From: Rhynochetos jubatus
Taxonomy: Eukaryota > Chordata > Aves > Eurypygiformes > Rhynochetidae
Assembly (NCBI GenBank): GCA_027574665.1
Contig: CM050666.1
Span: 6,510,001 to 6,574,000 of the forward strand
DNA: 64,000 nucleotides
Reading direction: 5' to 3'
The notes beneath the pieces were generated by a model, which saw nothing but the letters and a program-made list of their open reading frames with translations, had not been told where the DNA came from and ran no database searches. This document shows, piece by piece, positions 1 through 11,133 of the stretch. The position numbers and the translations under genes are program-made. Position 1 is the stretch's first letter. Every line of letters starts with the position of its first letter.

Positions 1-2429
1 ATTTTAAAATAGTAGCATGCATGTACAGACTGATTTAAATATATCGTTTGTTTGTGGTCCTTCCCTTGACTTGGTAAATATTTATTTCTGTTTTATTTTT
101 ATGTTCTGCCAAGCTCTATTTCTGCGATTCCTTTCTTTAGGCTAGCATTAGTGTACAGATGCTCAGCAATATTAACCAGTTTCAGAAATGATTTGGTGAA
201 AAGAGGTATTAAAGTGTAGTCGTCAGCCAGGAGTTCTGGACCTGCCGCTGTGCTTTCCCCAGTTACTCTGTGTTGATTGTTGACAGGTGTTAGAGCTGCT
301 TAACCCTTCCACGGCTTCCTTACCTCTCCTATAGGCAACATCTCCCCAGGTGTTCTTGCCTCCAAATTATCAACTCCTTAAATGAGTTAAGGGTTCATAG
401 ACACCTCTTAATATATTTAATTGGCCCTGTTTAGAAAGGTATCTCTAGTAGTGTTTCTGCTGTCAAAGGAGAGTGGCTGGATGGGTTTATTTACTGTCAG
501 GCTTCCCGAGCATTCCCAGACCTTCATTCATCTGTGTTTTTTCTGTTGTATTCCCTGTGGTTTTTTCCAGTATCAGTGTCGTAGTACACTTCGTAATTGT
601 CGAAGCCAAGATGTTAAGCATCTGGAATATGTAGCAAGTATGCTTTGGATAATGCTAAACAACTTAAAAGATTAAGGCTTGTACATTTCTGATTTCCGTT
701 AGCGTTGGTAACGAGTGGGGTTTTTTCCCCTCTGTATTTGCGCTTGCCAGTTTTTGGGGTGCAACACCCTCGAACTCAGTTTGACCAGGCCACTATCCCA
801 GCCTCCATAAATCAATTCATTCTGCGATACTAGGATTATTTCCTCACACTGAAACTTCAGTAAAACCTGTGAATACCAGGTGAATTCCTTCCACCTGACG
901 TTTTTCTTTCACTTGGAATATTCCTCACCCTTAGGCCGCTGCCTGCCATGGAGCTGCACGTAAAGTTCCCCTCAGTTCCAGCAGGACTGTGGATGCAAAA
1001 CGGTAGGGTAAACTTTTGGCAGAATATTACTGCAGCCTGATGCGATTAAGCTGGTTTCATTTTAATCCCCTATTTTCAGGGGGTGTCAGTTTAGCCAAAA
1101 TCACTTACTCAGAGCCGACATGTGGCACCTTTGCTCTCCACCGGGAAGTATGCTTCTGTTTAATAATATTTTTATGAGATTGTATTTATGGAAACTGAAA
1201 GAAAAATGTCATGAAGCTAGTTTTGTTGCACTTTTCTAAGGCTTTTGTATTTCGCATAGAGTTCTAGAACATGAACAAGTTGTTGGGCAAGGCAAGGCTT
1301 AAAACTTCCTGTGTCCCAGCATAGCAACGTAGTACGTGCATTTTCATTCTAGTGATATGTGTTATTTTAATGGCATGTAACTAGTGTATTTATATGGTAG
1401 GTAGGAAGCCCAGTGGACATTTCCTGCTGCAGAGGAGCCATTGGCAGTCCTGGTTCCACAGTTCAGGAACTGACCTGTTTTGACAGTAGACTGCATTTGC
1501 AATAATGGAATAGTCAGTTTTTGTTTCTGAACTCTATTTCAACAAATGGGGAGAAAGAGGCTCTTCTTTTTTTGTTCCATTGTTGAAATTTCTCTGGAGG
1601 CTTTTACTGGTTTCCAGTTATTGCATATGTTCAATTAGGGTAATTACTTGGGAATGAGCTCAGTAAAGAGGGCACAAGTACACATAACATGCTCAAGTAA
1701 TGAATCCTTGTAACATTTCAGTTTTAGAACCTTATATTTTCTTCATATTTGTAAGGTAAATTTTACTGGTTTTAAGTAGCACTTTTATACATATCTGAAG
1801 GGTTTTTTTGAACGGAATTTTTTTTTTCTGTATGTTATCTAATGGAAAGAAAGTATAACACTACTAAACAAAGCATGGACTAGTTAGCTGCCAGACTGTA
1901 AGTTCACTTTAGGTCAGTAATGATCAAGAGTTGTTCAATGCCTATGAGAGAAGTCAGCGATCCCACGTAATACTGGACAACTCTCCAGATCAAAGTCAGA
2001 AGGGCATTACTTGGTACCCTCCAGCTCTGGGGTGAGGGTACTTTCAGTTCAGGTGTGAGGCAGTATTGGCAGAACAGTGTGATGAATTTTGGACTTCATG
2101 AAAGAACAGAAGGTTATTGATATCTCAGTCTGTCTTCACAGCACTGTATTGGAAAAGGACTAACCTTGTTTGAGATGACACTGCAACCAGTACTAATATC
2201 TCCTAAATAGCTAATTTAAAGCTTATTTTCCACAGCCTTTAAAGATGATGTAAAAAGCAGTGAGTCTTAAAAGCTCTTCTCATCCATTCAGCTTTTCAGT
2301 TTTGTATTGGTTCGATGCTCCCTCGAAACACAACCTTTGGACTGACCTAACAGTACGTGTATGGGTTTAGTAATCCTTGTTCTAGACAACAAGCACGTTT
2401 CTCTTTTCCAGAACCCTTTCAAGTGGTTT

Positions 2430-2522
2430 ACACACACACACTGACAGAGAGGTTTTACATAAATGTATATATGCATATATGTGCACACACATGTACATGT
2501 GTGTACATACATGTACATATGC
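2430..2522. repeat. CA/TG and TA alternating purine-pyrimidine tract
   Basis: A short (CA)n run at about 2430-2441 is followed at 2461-2522 by an almost unbroken alternating purine-pyrimidine tract of TA, TG and CA steps. The tract contains a perfect 20-bp palindrome at 2485-2504, centred on ATGT/ACAT. Such tracts are typical microsatellite-derived sequence and favour Z-DNA or cruciform structure. It lies inside the presumed 3'UTR. No function is implied. Confidence 0.8.
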
Positions 2523-2918
2523 AGGTTCTTAATAAAACAGAAGGTTTCAAGAAGTGCTTGCGTCTGGAATACTTAGGGTGATACGTTAGCGTACACATTC
2601 AAAAGGTAAGGAGGACGAAAACGTTTTGTTTGCTTCTGGTTAGAGATGAGAAATAGAGGTTTGAGGAAAATTTGGATGTTCAAATTGTATTTCACCCTGT
2701 TTCTGATTGGAAAGGCACAAGCTGTTAATCATTGGAACTTAAAAGGTCAGCAAGCATATTTTAAGCTAAACCTTTTGGAGGACCAATATGCTTTTAGTTT
2801 GCAAGGACCACTAAAGACCTGGGCATTTACTTTCTCCATAATGTATTCTGTATGAGTATTTAGTATGTATGCCTTCAATTTGCCAATGTTGCCATGTTTT
2901 CTTCTTAATTATTCATGA

Positions 2919-2924
2919 AATAAA
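2919..2924 (+). terminator. poly(A) signal AATAAA
   Basis: This is a canonical AATAAA. About 20 nt downstream comes a GT/T-rich element (TGTGTGTTTGTTTTC, from about 2941). The spacing is right for cleavage near 2940-2945. It most likely ends the transcript occupying the left edge of the window. Confidence 0.6.
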
Positions 2925-2945
2925 GATTGCAAATAGCAAAATGTG

Positions 2946-5900
2946 TGTTTGTTTTCTTGAGCGAAGCTGCTACAAAAGGGAATATTTTAACGCTATTTGT
3001 GGCACTGTGGTTTTTCAGGAGTAAATGTTACAGGAAGTACTGTGTGGAGGCTTATACGCTGTGGATGAGAAGTGCATGTGAATGATTTGCATGCCCATTA
3101 CCTCAGGATTTTTTGGAAGTCATGTCTCTCAGTATACCAGCATACTTCACTGTATCTACCCCTAAAGGCTTTAAATGGTAAGATGGTGAATACCCTGGTT
3201 AAGAGGTACGTATTTAAGGCATCTGCTTAGCCTGCTGTTGTCCTAGTCTTGAATATCAGTAACAGGGAAGGGAATTGCAGAGAATATGTTCAATGTAGGC
3301 AGCTTCTGTACTACACTGCAGGATTAGAAGTATTTAAGTGTTACCTAACCCAGCCCAAGTCAGGCAGTGCATGCGTGTGTGCTTGCTCCCTCTCCCTCTA
3401 AAGGAATTGGGCTGAGCAGGGACTGGGGGCTGTATCTCAGTAACAGTTCGGCAGTTCAGAGTATTTAAAGCAGATGCCTAAAAATAAAATTTCCAGGTGA
3501 GAATAAAGACTAGAACACCTTACATGTGATTTGGTCTCAGTCATCTTGGATGGTAACTGTTGCCTAATGCTGTTTTAGAACTTGGATTTCAAGTGCTCTG
3601 GATTAAACTGGATCCAGAGATTTGTATGGAGCTCCTATTTATTTCAAATTTTGTCCTTAAATGCACTGACTAGTACAGGCATTTTAGTTCTACCTATTTA
3701 TTACATGACTCTTTGAGACTTTGTGCGCTGGTTTGTGCCTGTGCAGCAATGCAGACAGGTCTTTGTCTCAGTAACGTTATTCTGCAAGAAAATGTCTCAA
3801 TTCTCCTTTCTTGAGGTAAAATATTCTCCCTGAGTTGGAGTGGTTTAAGGAAACTCTTCTTCATTCTCAGAATGGATTTATATCCTGTGTTTAAGCATTG
3901 ATCTTCAGGTTTTGTATTTCTTTTAAAAACAAGTGGTTTAAAACTGTAGTGTAGTGTACTCATGTCAGAAAATAAATGTTTTTCTTTGCCGTAGCAAGTG
4001 CATGACAGCGTTGTAGAAGTGACTTGTGCGCCTGCAGTTGGCAGTCTGAAGGCCAAGACATTAGCAACGAGCTGGACACAGGTCAGGCCTGGGCTATGCT
4101 GAAACTGGTGTCTGCACAATCTGTAGAGCTGCAACTTTTCTTTCCAGTATCCACTGAAATAGTATTCCCTAACCAAAGGGGTTTTTTCATGGAATGTCGT
4201 CCAACCTGTCACTAGAGAATTTTGTTAAAAATGTGAGACTAGCTCTGTGTGTTAGAGTTGAATATAAGAAGATCAGTTAAATAATTTGGAAGGTCTTACT
4301 GTAATGAAAAACTGTGGCTGTGTGGAATAGTAAAACAAAACCTCAGAAGCAACAGCAATATAATATTCCATTGTATCAACGCACAGGAGCTTATGTTGGA
4401 GTCATGGCTGTGCTGCCGTTAAATTATAGGAACTAGGTTAGCTTTACAGAACTTTCAGCTAAAATTCTCACCACAGAGGGTTTCACAATTGCTTTCGTTG
4501 ATGGAGGAGCCTTGGATTGTAGCATCTATGTCGCCACGAGCTGTGTGTAGTTTCACAAAGTGCATAAACAAGAGGGGCTCATGAAGACAGAAGTTCTTCC
4601 CACACAAAATTCTTTCAGAACAGACACAGTAACTTATCATAAAAAGTTAACTCCCTTTTCCAGATGGGAAGTTATTAATAGCCAGCAGTTACTGTTCAGA
4701 CTTTTAAAAAAACAAAGGACGCTGAATTCTGTGCCGTTCACAGGATTAGCTTAGCTCCCTCTCTTAGTCCAAGTTGGGGGTAGTTCAGCACTGTCTTTCC
4801 TTGGGCCCAGCATTTATGTTCTCCTTGTTTCTAACGAACGGATGCGTTTTCTTTTTGGTCCTCAGTACTGAAGGTTGAGGGAGGTGCAGAATTCTTTGAA
4901 TTGCTTGAAAAGTAGCGATGGTGATGTGGGAGGCTCCAGTAGCTTCCATCTGTATTACTGCTTGATGCTGCCACCCAACACCTTGAACGGAGAAGTTAGC
5001 TAATTAGTGTCTATATTCCTGGCAGCTCAAGATTAGATCATTTATGTCTAATTAAATGGGTTTTATTAGCTTCACTTCTGTTACAAAAGTTGCTTTGAAA
5101 CTTCTCCCACGCATCATTGTTTAGGAAAAAAAGTAGTCTATGAAATTTGAAGAAAAGTAGATAAGGGACTGATGCCATCAATCCTAATCCAAGTTAAGGT
5201 TTTTACTGGTCTGTCTGCCATCTCCCGTTGTATCACCATGCTCTAACTGAACTCAGTTTGCACAACTGAATGTCTCTGTATGAAATGCCCCGTTTGAAAA
5301 ATACGATGTTGACTTTTCGTAGATGTTCCGTGCCCTTCAGGACTTCCAGTTCTTTGGAACCTCCTTAATCTCATTATGAAAATAGGGTTGAACACAGTAA
5401 TGTCTTATCACGCTATTTTTACTGCTAGACATTTGCATTGATTATATAGTGTGAGGGAATATTTGTGCTCCCCTGCAGTGCTGTGCGTCGCTCGCTCCCT
5501 TGTTTATGCTTCCTTTTCTTAAACCATTTTAGGCTCTTTCCTTATGCCAGAAGCCCAAAAGTTAAGCTCTTAAAAATGAAAGAAACTTGAGAAGGAGACA
5601 TAACAGTCTGGAGACAACTTCACTGAGCTGTTGACAATATCATATTTTTCAAAAATAAATATCCCACGGAGCACCGAAATGCCAGTGTGTTAACACTATG
5701 TGGAGAGGCCATCAGCTGCAGCGGGGTAAAGCCTGCCCTGCACATAACCAGTGCTGCCTCTTGAGAAAGCACATCGCAGCGTTGGAGGGTATCATCCTGA
5801 GGGGTGCTAAGCACCAGCCGTTTCACAGTTCAGGAGCTCTGAGGTGTTCAGCCCTTCCAAAAAATCGTTCCCAGGAGTGGCTGGTGTAACAATAATACAG

Positions 5901-8900
5901 CTGGACTATCGTCCCAGCAGAGAGGGTAAAGGAAAGGTATGCTACGGTTTCCCTCTTGGCCAGAGGTACAGACGTTACATGGGCATGGAACAGGGTGCGA
6001 AAACGCTGACTTAGCTTTGGAAATCTATGAAGTGCCATCATTTTGCACCAACATTTCCAGCACACGCTATTCCTTAGCAAGGAGAGCAGGGTCAGTAGCG
6101 ACTTTTTGTCTTCAATTTGTGTTGTGACAGCTTGTTTATGCACCATGTGGATTTTTGTCAGGTTAAATAAGGGTTGCCCTCTCATTGCTCCTTAGAAGAA
6201 TCATCTGACTACTTCTGCTGGGCCTTGCAGCTCCAACAGTTCATTTATTGTATAAAGGTAACTTCTATATATTACCATTATAGAAACTAAATAGCTGTTG
6301 CTCTGCAGCTCCCACATGATGATTCATGCTACCAGTTTTTCTTCTATTAATAGGCTACAAAGTGCTTAAATTTAGATTGAACTCCATCTCATAGTCTGTC
6401 ATGCTGAACAGCATTTAGAGAAATGAAGCCACAGTCTGTTCGGGCAGTGCCTTTTACGGAGACTAGTCCAAATCTTGACATGAAATGACTGAAAATCCTT
6501 TCGTTCCTGACCTAAGTGCAAATGGCAGGATTTCAACTGCGGTATGGGTGTGCGTTTCCCTCTGAGCACAAACTTTACCTTGACTTTAGGTCATTTTCCT
6601 CAAGCCTAGGTAAAAGCTGAACTCCTACACTGGAATTGAGCAGCCTGTGAGAAGGCTTCGGTGTTGTGACACACAGGACTGGCCTTCGTTAAGTTGTTGG
6701 CGATGGGCATTTCCAGCAAAAAATTTGCATGTGTAACTTTGCTAAAGGACTCTCTCTTCAGAAAATCCAGCTGCTTTTCCTTAGTGTGTTGATTTTTAAA
6801 TTGCTAACACATATTTAATGTTGAAATAATTGCACATAGATACACACATGGATTTCTATTCATATATATCTGGTTTTAATGTTGAAGGATTTGCTAGTGT
6901 TTCAAAGGACCTTAACTAGCCCTGCCACCATCCCTTCTCTCAGACTAACACAACTGCCTTTCACTGCTGTGAGGAGGTTCAGACAGTATTTGTGGGAATG
7001 GGATTGTGTACAAGTCGGAACACATCATTTTAAGTGCCCTGTTTAACAACTCTGCCTTTGTGTGCTAATGCAATACTCAGTTTGATGATGCTTTGCAAAA
7101 TATGCATCCCTTAAATGTAGTTTTGCATATACCCGATGATGCAGTCTGGTTAGAAGGAAAAATTTCGTGATGGAGAAGAGCTCTAAAACTGGCAAAGCGT
7201 AATTTCTTTCATAAAGACAAATATTTTCCTGTTTAACAAAGCGTTCTTCCAGATTCTGTTCTAGACAAGCTGATGACCAGTCTTTCACGTGGAAGCCTCC
7301 CTACATAGGTATGATTTTCCTGGCATCCTGCTGCTTACCGGAGTGGCAGGCTGGTTTGGATTATAGTCACTGTAGATGGGTCTGGTTTGTGTTCACAGGG
7401 ACATCATTGGTGTGCCCAAGCAGATGGTCACTAATGCAGTGTCAGCAAAGGGAAGGGTGAGTTTCATGATAGGTCTGAAGCGTGAGGGTTTTATGTACTT
7501 TGCTCTCATTTTTGAAGGAAGCATTTCAAGGTTTATTCTACACAGTCTTTCTAGAGTTTACTGCTTTAGCTCAGCTGTGAAGCCTGAGAAGTGCCAAGAG
7601 TCTCATATCACTGCTTTTCAGCTGCCCAGAATGCAGCCGTTCGCCTGGTTCAGTTGCAGTACTGCTTTTCAGGAATGAGAAAGCCCTTCTTGGCTGTATG
7701 TAGGAGAATCAGATTAATTTCTTTCCTTGCAGTACTGGACCTCTTTCAGCTCGCCACCTGAGCCAGCAGCCAGCTCCAGGCCTGTGCCTGTACCTTCCCC
7801 ACGGCTGCCCAGGCTGCTGGAAGCCGGTTTGTCGCCAGGTAGTTCAGCCTACTCCTTCACGTAGTCACTTCCCAGACTCTCTCTGGCCACAGCAGTCACA
7901 GTAATGCTGTTTTTTTCCTTGATGAGTGACTGTGAGCAGAGGAAGTGAGCGCTCTCTGGTACTGCACCCTCCCCGTATATTTAAAAACAAAGACAAAGAG
8001 AAAGCTGCTGTGTTGCTCGCTACCAACGCGCTGTCATCGGTGGCCACCGGTAAGGGCGGGCAGAAGTGGAAATATCTCCAGGTAAGGACAACACACATTG
8101 AGTAGGCACAAGAACAGATGTGATCTGAAGGACAGTGCGGTTCTCATACTTGACAGGGACCATAGCATAAAAATAATAGAAAACCAATTAATTAATTCAA
8201 AAGAAAGGCAGCAGATCTATTCAGATCTTCCTGTAGCAATGAAAGCTGTCCTATCTGGCTGCTAAATAGGACGTAAACCAGCAGCTGCTCATTACAAACA
8301 CATTTACTTGTGCAGAAGTGAGAAACGAGCATGTGAAAGGAATAGGGGAACTGGCTCAGTTGCTGTGGGAGGTGTTAATACTGATTGAAACATCTTCAAA
8401 CACTGCAGAACTCCCAACTGCACGGACAAAATCGGTGGGTGACAATGGGGACCTGATACGCTATCCAAACTGGAATGGCCGGTGAGGGAAGGAACCAGTG
8501 GTGTCGTATCTTTGGTAGTGGTATCGGAATGCTTTTAGGGGGGGAAAAAGTAATTTCTAAGAAACATTAGAACAGGGTGCTGTTAACAGCCAGCCTTGGG
8601 AAAGCACTTGGACATTTGCTTTGGATGTTCTATGAAAAGAAAGTCAACAGAGTGCCCATCAAATAATCTTAAAACTGATTAGCTGCGAAGTCAAGGAAGA
8701 GTTATAATGGGAGGAAAGACATCCAAGGAAGCATTCCTGGGGTCCCTCAAAGATACGTAGATACATATCAACACATGACCATCCGGGACCCAGGAAACCT
8801 GATGATGTGTTAAGGATGGGACAGTTGGAAGAAACCAGCCTGAGAGCTTAATAAAGGGAGACACTGCAACAACTTTGTCTTCAATATATTCAGGAACAAT

Positions 8901-10400
8901 CCTGTTTAGAAACTGCTTCCCTGTTCCTTGAGAGTATTTTGATTCCCAACTTTCATTGATTTCAGTGGGAGCCAGTCATTTGGATGTCTTGGAGGGTCTG
9001 GGCTGAAGATGAGAGACAACCTCTGCAACGCTGGAAAGGAGCTACCCTGGAAAGGAGCTACCCTGGAAAGGTGCAACACGGAGCAGAGCAGCAGGTCCTG
9101 GCAGACAGCGCACGGCCGCAGCGGGACACTCGCCTCTATTCAGTTCAGTCACACAGCATAAACCTTTGTGGAGTATTAGCTGCCAGTGGGAAACACTGCC
9201 TCTTGGACAGGGCAAAAGTGACACCGTTACACAAACAGTGCCCAATTCCAGCGGCGGCATTTTTCAGAAAGCTCTGCAAACCCGTAGGCAGGCGGCGCTT
9301 CTGAATTTATCAACACTGCAGCGTGTTCTGACGAGGCTTCTAGATTTCTCAGTCTCCAACTTTTGCTTTTCCTATTGACTTGGCTAGCCAATATATGTCA
9401 TCCTTAAAATCATTACGTGTTGCTGTGTGGTAGATTTCTCTAGCCTCTTCTATAACCTCCTTGGAAAAATGAGTCCTTTTTTCTGTTTCTCCCCGCAGGA
9501 TTCCCACTGTGTTTGGAGCAGCACTGGGCCATCACTCCGCTCCGTAATCACGGCTTCGTGGCTGAGGCAGCCCGTGTACCAGGCTGCCTTCCCGGCTGGG
9601 GTAAGAGTGGAGGGGAGGACAGCTCAGGAGCCGCTGCCAGGGCTCAGTTTTTAATGCTTAGATGCTTGTAGGTTTTGAGGTTGGTGCTGAAGTGGCTGGT
9701 TCTGCTACTTCTTTCCTGCTGTCTTGATACACGGAGAAACGTAAAGCATCGTTCATGCTCGCGCTGCCAGAGAAGGCTGGGTAAGCCAGTTGCCTGGGGG
9801 TCAGAGTACTGTGCGTATACCTCTGGCAGGTGCAGCGTGAGCAGAGCACCTCTGGGGGCGGGAATCACAAAATAAAAGCTCTCGTTGCGTGGCACAAGCA
9901 TCCGAGCAGTGCAGTCCCTGCGCAGAGGGGCCTGGGCTGGCTGTCGCCGAAATGAATCGGTTTTTCATAGGCTGGGATCTGCCATGGAGTTGGTGGGACG
10001 CGTGGAGTCACGCCGGTGGTTTTTTCCTGTTTGTAACGTCCAGCCAATGGGAACGTGCAGATAAATTACTTTCTAAGATGTGAAGTTGAAAAATAGGAAT
10101 AAAACCCGTAGAAGATATCCACAAGGAGCAGCGGGTTCAGATTCTTGAGAGGTTCGCTTCCAGCATCAAAATTGCTGTGAGATGAGTCACGGCTGTTCCC
10201 CAAGTCCGTTCCTGGGGAGGGACGGGAGGTGGCCGGGGACATGGGCAGCCCCACGGGACACGGCACCGCGGGCCTGACTCCGGGCAGGAAGCGCGTGTGT
10301 GCTCACTGGTGGGATCCACAGAGACCCGCGCGGTGGGAAATGTGAAACTCCTGCAAAGCATTTCACGGCTGTACCGAGAGCTCTGAAACTTCCAGAGTAA
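2946..10400. other. intergenic region, no gene seen
   Basis: Open frames in this stretch are short. The longest, about 172 codons on the minus strand at 3694-4212, has no recognisable domain, no signal peptide and no splice or promoter context. Apart from a short 16-bp tandem duplication near 9,031-9,071 I see no gene, RNA gene or clear transposon here. GC content rises from about 9 kb towards the CpG island. By gene order this would be the SPECC1L-ADORA2A intergenic interval. Confidence 0.55.
9031..9071. repeat. 16-bp tandem repeat, about 2.5 copies
   Basis: The unit CTGGAAAGGAGCTACC occurs twice head to tail at 9031-9046 and 9047-9062. A partial third copy (CTGGAAAGG) starts at 9063. It is a local slippage repeat with no further sign of function. 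Confidence 0.85.
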
Positions 10401-10589
10401 GGCACGGGCTTTCCTTTCCGTTGGCAGCAAGGACGGTTAAGGGGAGAGGAGACCGAAGTGTCAGTCCCTCTGCTCGCGCGGGCGCTCAGGATCTCTGTGC
10501 CGCTGGGCACAGCTGTAGGCTTAGGGTCACTGGGTGGGCTTTGCAGCCTGGAAAGAAGGAGATGCTTCAAACAATGCACGGGGAGAGCC

Positions 10590-10623
10590 CTCCTCTCCTC
10601 TCCTTTCCTCTCCTCTCCTCTCC
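10590..10623. repeat. TCCTC pentanucleotide microsatellite
   Basis: About seven pentamer units of TCCTC, with one interruption (TCCTT), form a pure pyrimidine tract on the + strand just before the CpG island. Polypyrimidine mirror tracts at promoter edges can adopt triplex structure and are often polymorphic in length. Confidence 0.85.
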
Positions 10624-10739
10624 CATTGTATGCAGATCAAGCACAGTAAAAGCCGCTTCTGTCACTCGCAGGTCGCTCAAGGCAGGAGCTGGACTTTCTG
10701 AAGTGAGTGGCCGTCTCTCCTTCCGCCGCTTTGCGAGAT

Positions 10740-11133
10740 GCTGCCCGGGCTGCCCCCCTTGGCGCGGAGCCCCCCACGGTGCCCGGTGACCACCGGCCGG
10801 CAGGTAAAGCCGCGGGGCTGCCGGGCTCCAGGCACCGGCGCCGCCTCCCGCTCGGCCCTGGGGAGCCGCTCCTGCGGGCGCTGGACCCGGCGGGGCTCGC
10901 CGCCTCCGCGCCCGGGAGCGGGAGGGTCCGCGCCGCCGCCGGCCGCCCCCGCCGCCGCTCCCGCGCCGCCCTGCAGGGGGAGCCGCCGGCCCCGCGCCGC
11001 CCCGCCGGGCTGCCCGCGTGCTGCGGGAGGGCGCCGGGGGCGGGAGCGGGGCAGCGCCCGGCGGGCCGGCACGGCCACACGCCTCCCGGGCGCGGCGGCG
11101 GAGGCGCGGAGCGGAGCGGCGCCCCGAGGGCAG
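10740..11133 (+). other. ADORA2A: candidate non-coding first exon (5'UTR) of ADORA2A
   Basis: Within the CpG island, CAG|GTGGGT at 11,131-11,139 matches the splice-donor consensus and is followed by GC-rich, intron-like sequence. A transcript starting in the island and using this donor could splice to the exon holding the ADORA2A start codon about 15.5 kb downstream. The exon's left boundary is arbitrary because a start site cannot be read from sequence alone. This rests on promoter-like composition plus one good donor, so it is an inference. Confidence 0.35.

Larger units (their letters stand above)
1..2945 (+). other. SPECC1L: probable 3'UTR tail of the upstream gene (SPECC1L by synteny)
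   Basis: No coding exon can be recognised here. Open frames are short, and the composition is AT-rich with long T and A runs, as in a vertebrate 3'UTR. The stretch ends in AATAAA at 2919-2924, followed by a GT/T-rich run at about 2942-2956, which is a complete cleavage/polyadenylation arrangement on the + strand. In amniotes the gene directly upstream of ADORA2A on the same strand is SPECC1L, a cytospin that links actin and microtubules, and its mRNA has a 3'UTR of roughly this size. Gene identity is therefore an inference from gene order. No SPECC1L protein sequence is present in the window. Alternatives are intergenic DNA or the 3' end of a lncRNA. Confidence 0.5.

Noticed and set aside
1-700. 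Possible last coding exon of SPECC1L at the left edge
   Set aside because: No + frame gives a calponin-homology-like C-terminus, so only 3'UTR or flank can be supported.
3694-4212. 172-codon open frame on the minus strand
   Set aside because: No domain, signal peptide, promoter or splice context, and the translation is not recognisable. A chance frame of this size is expected somewhere in 64 kb of six frames.
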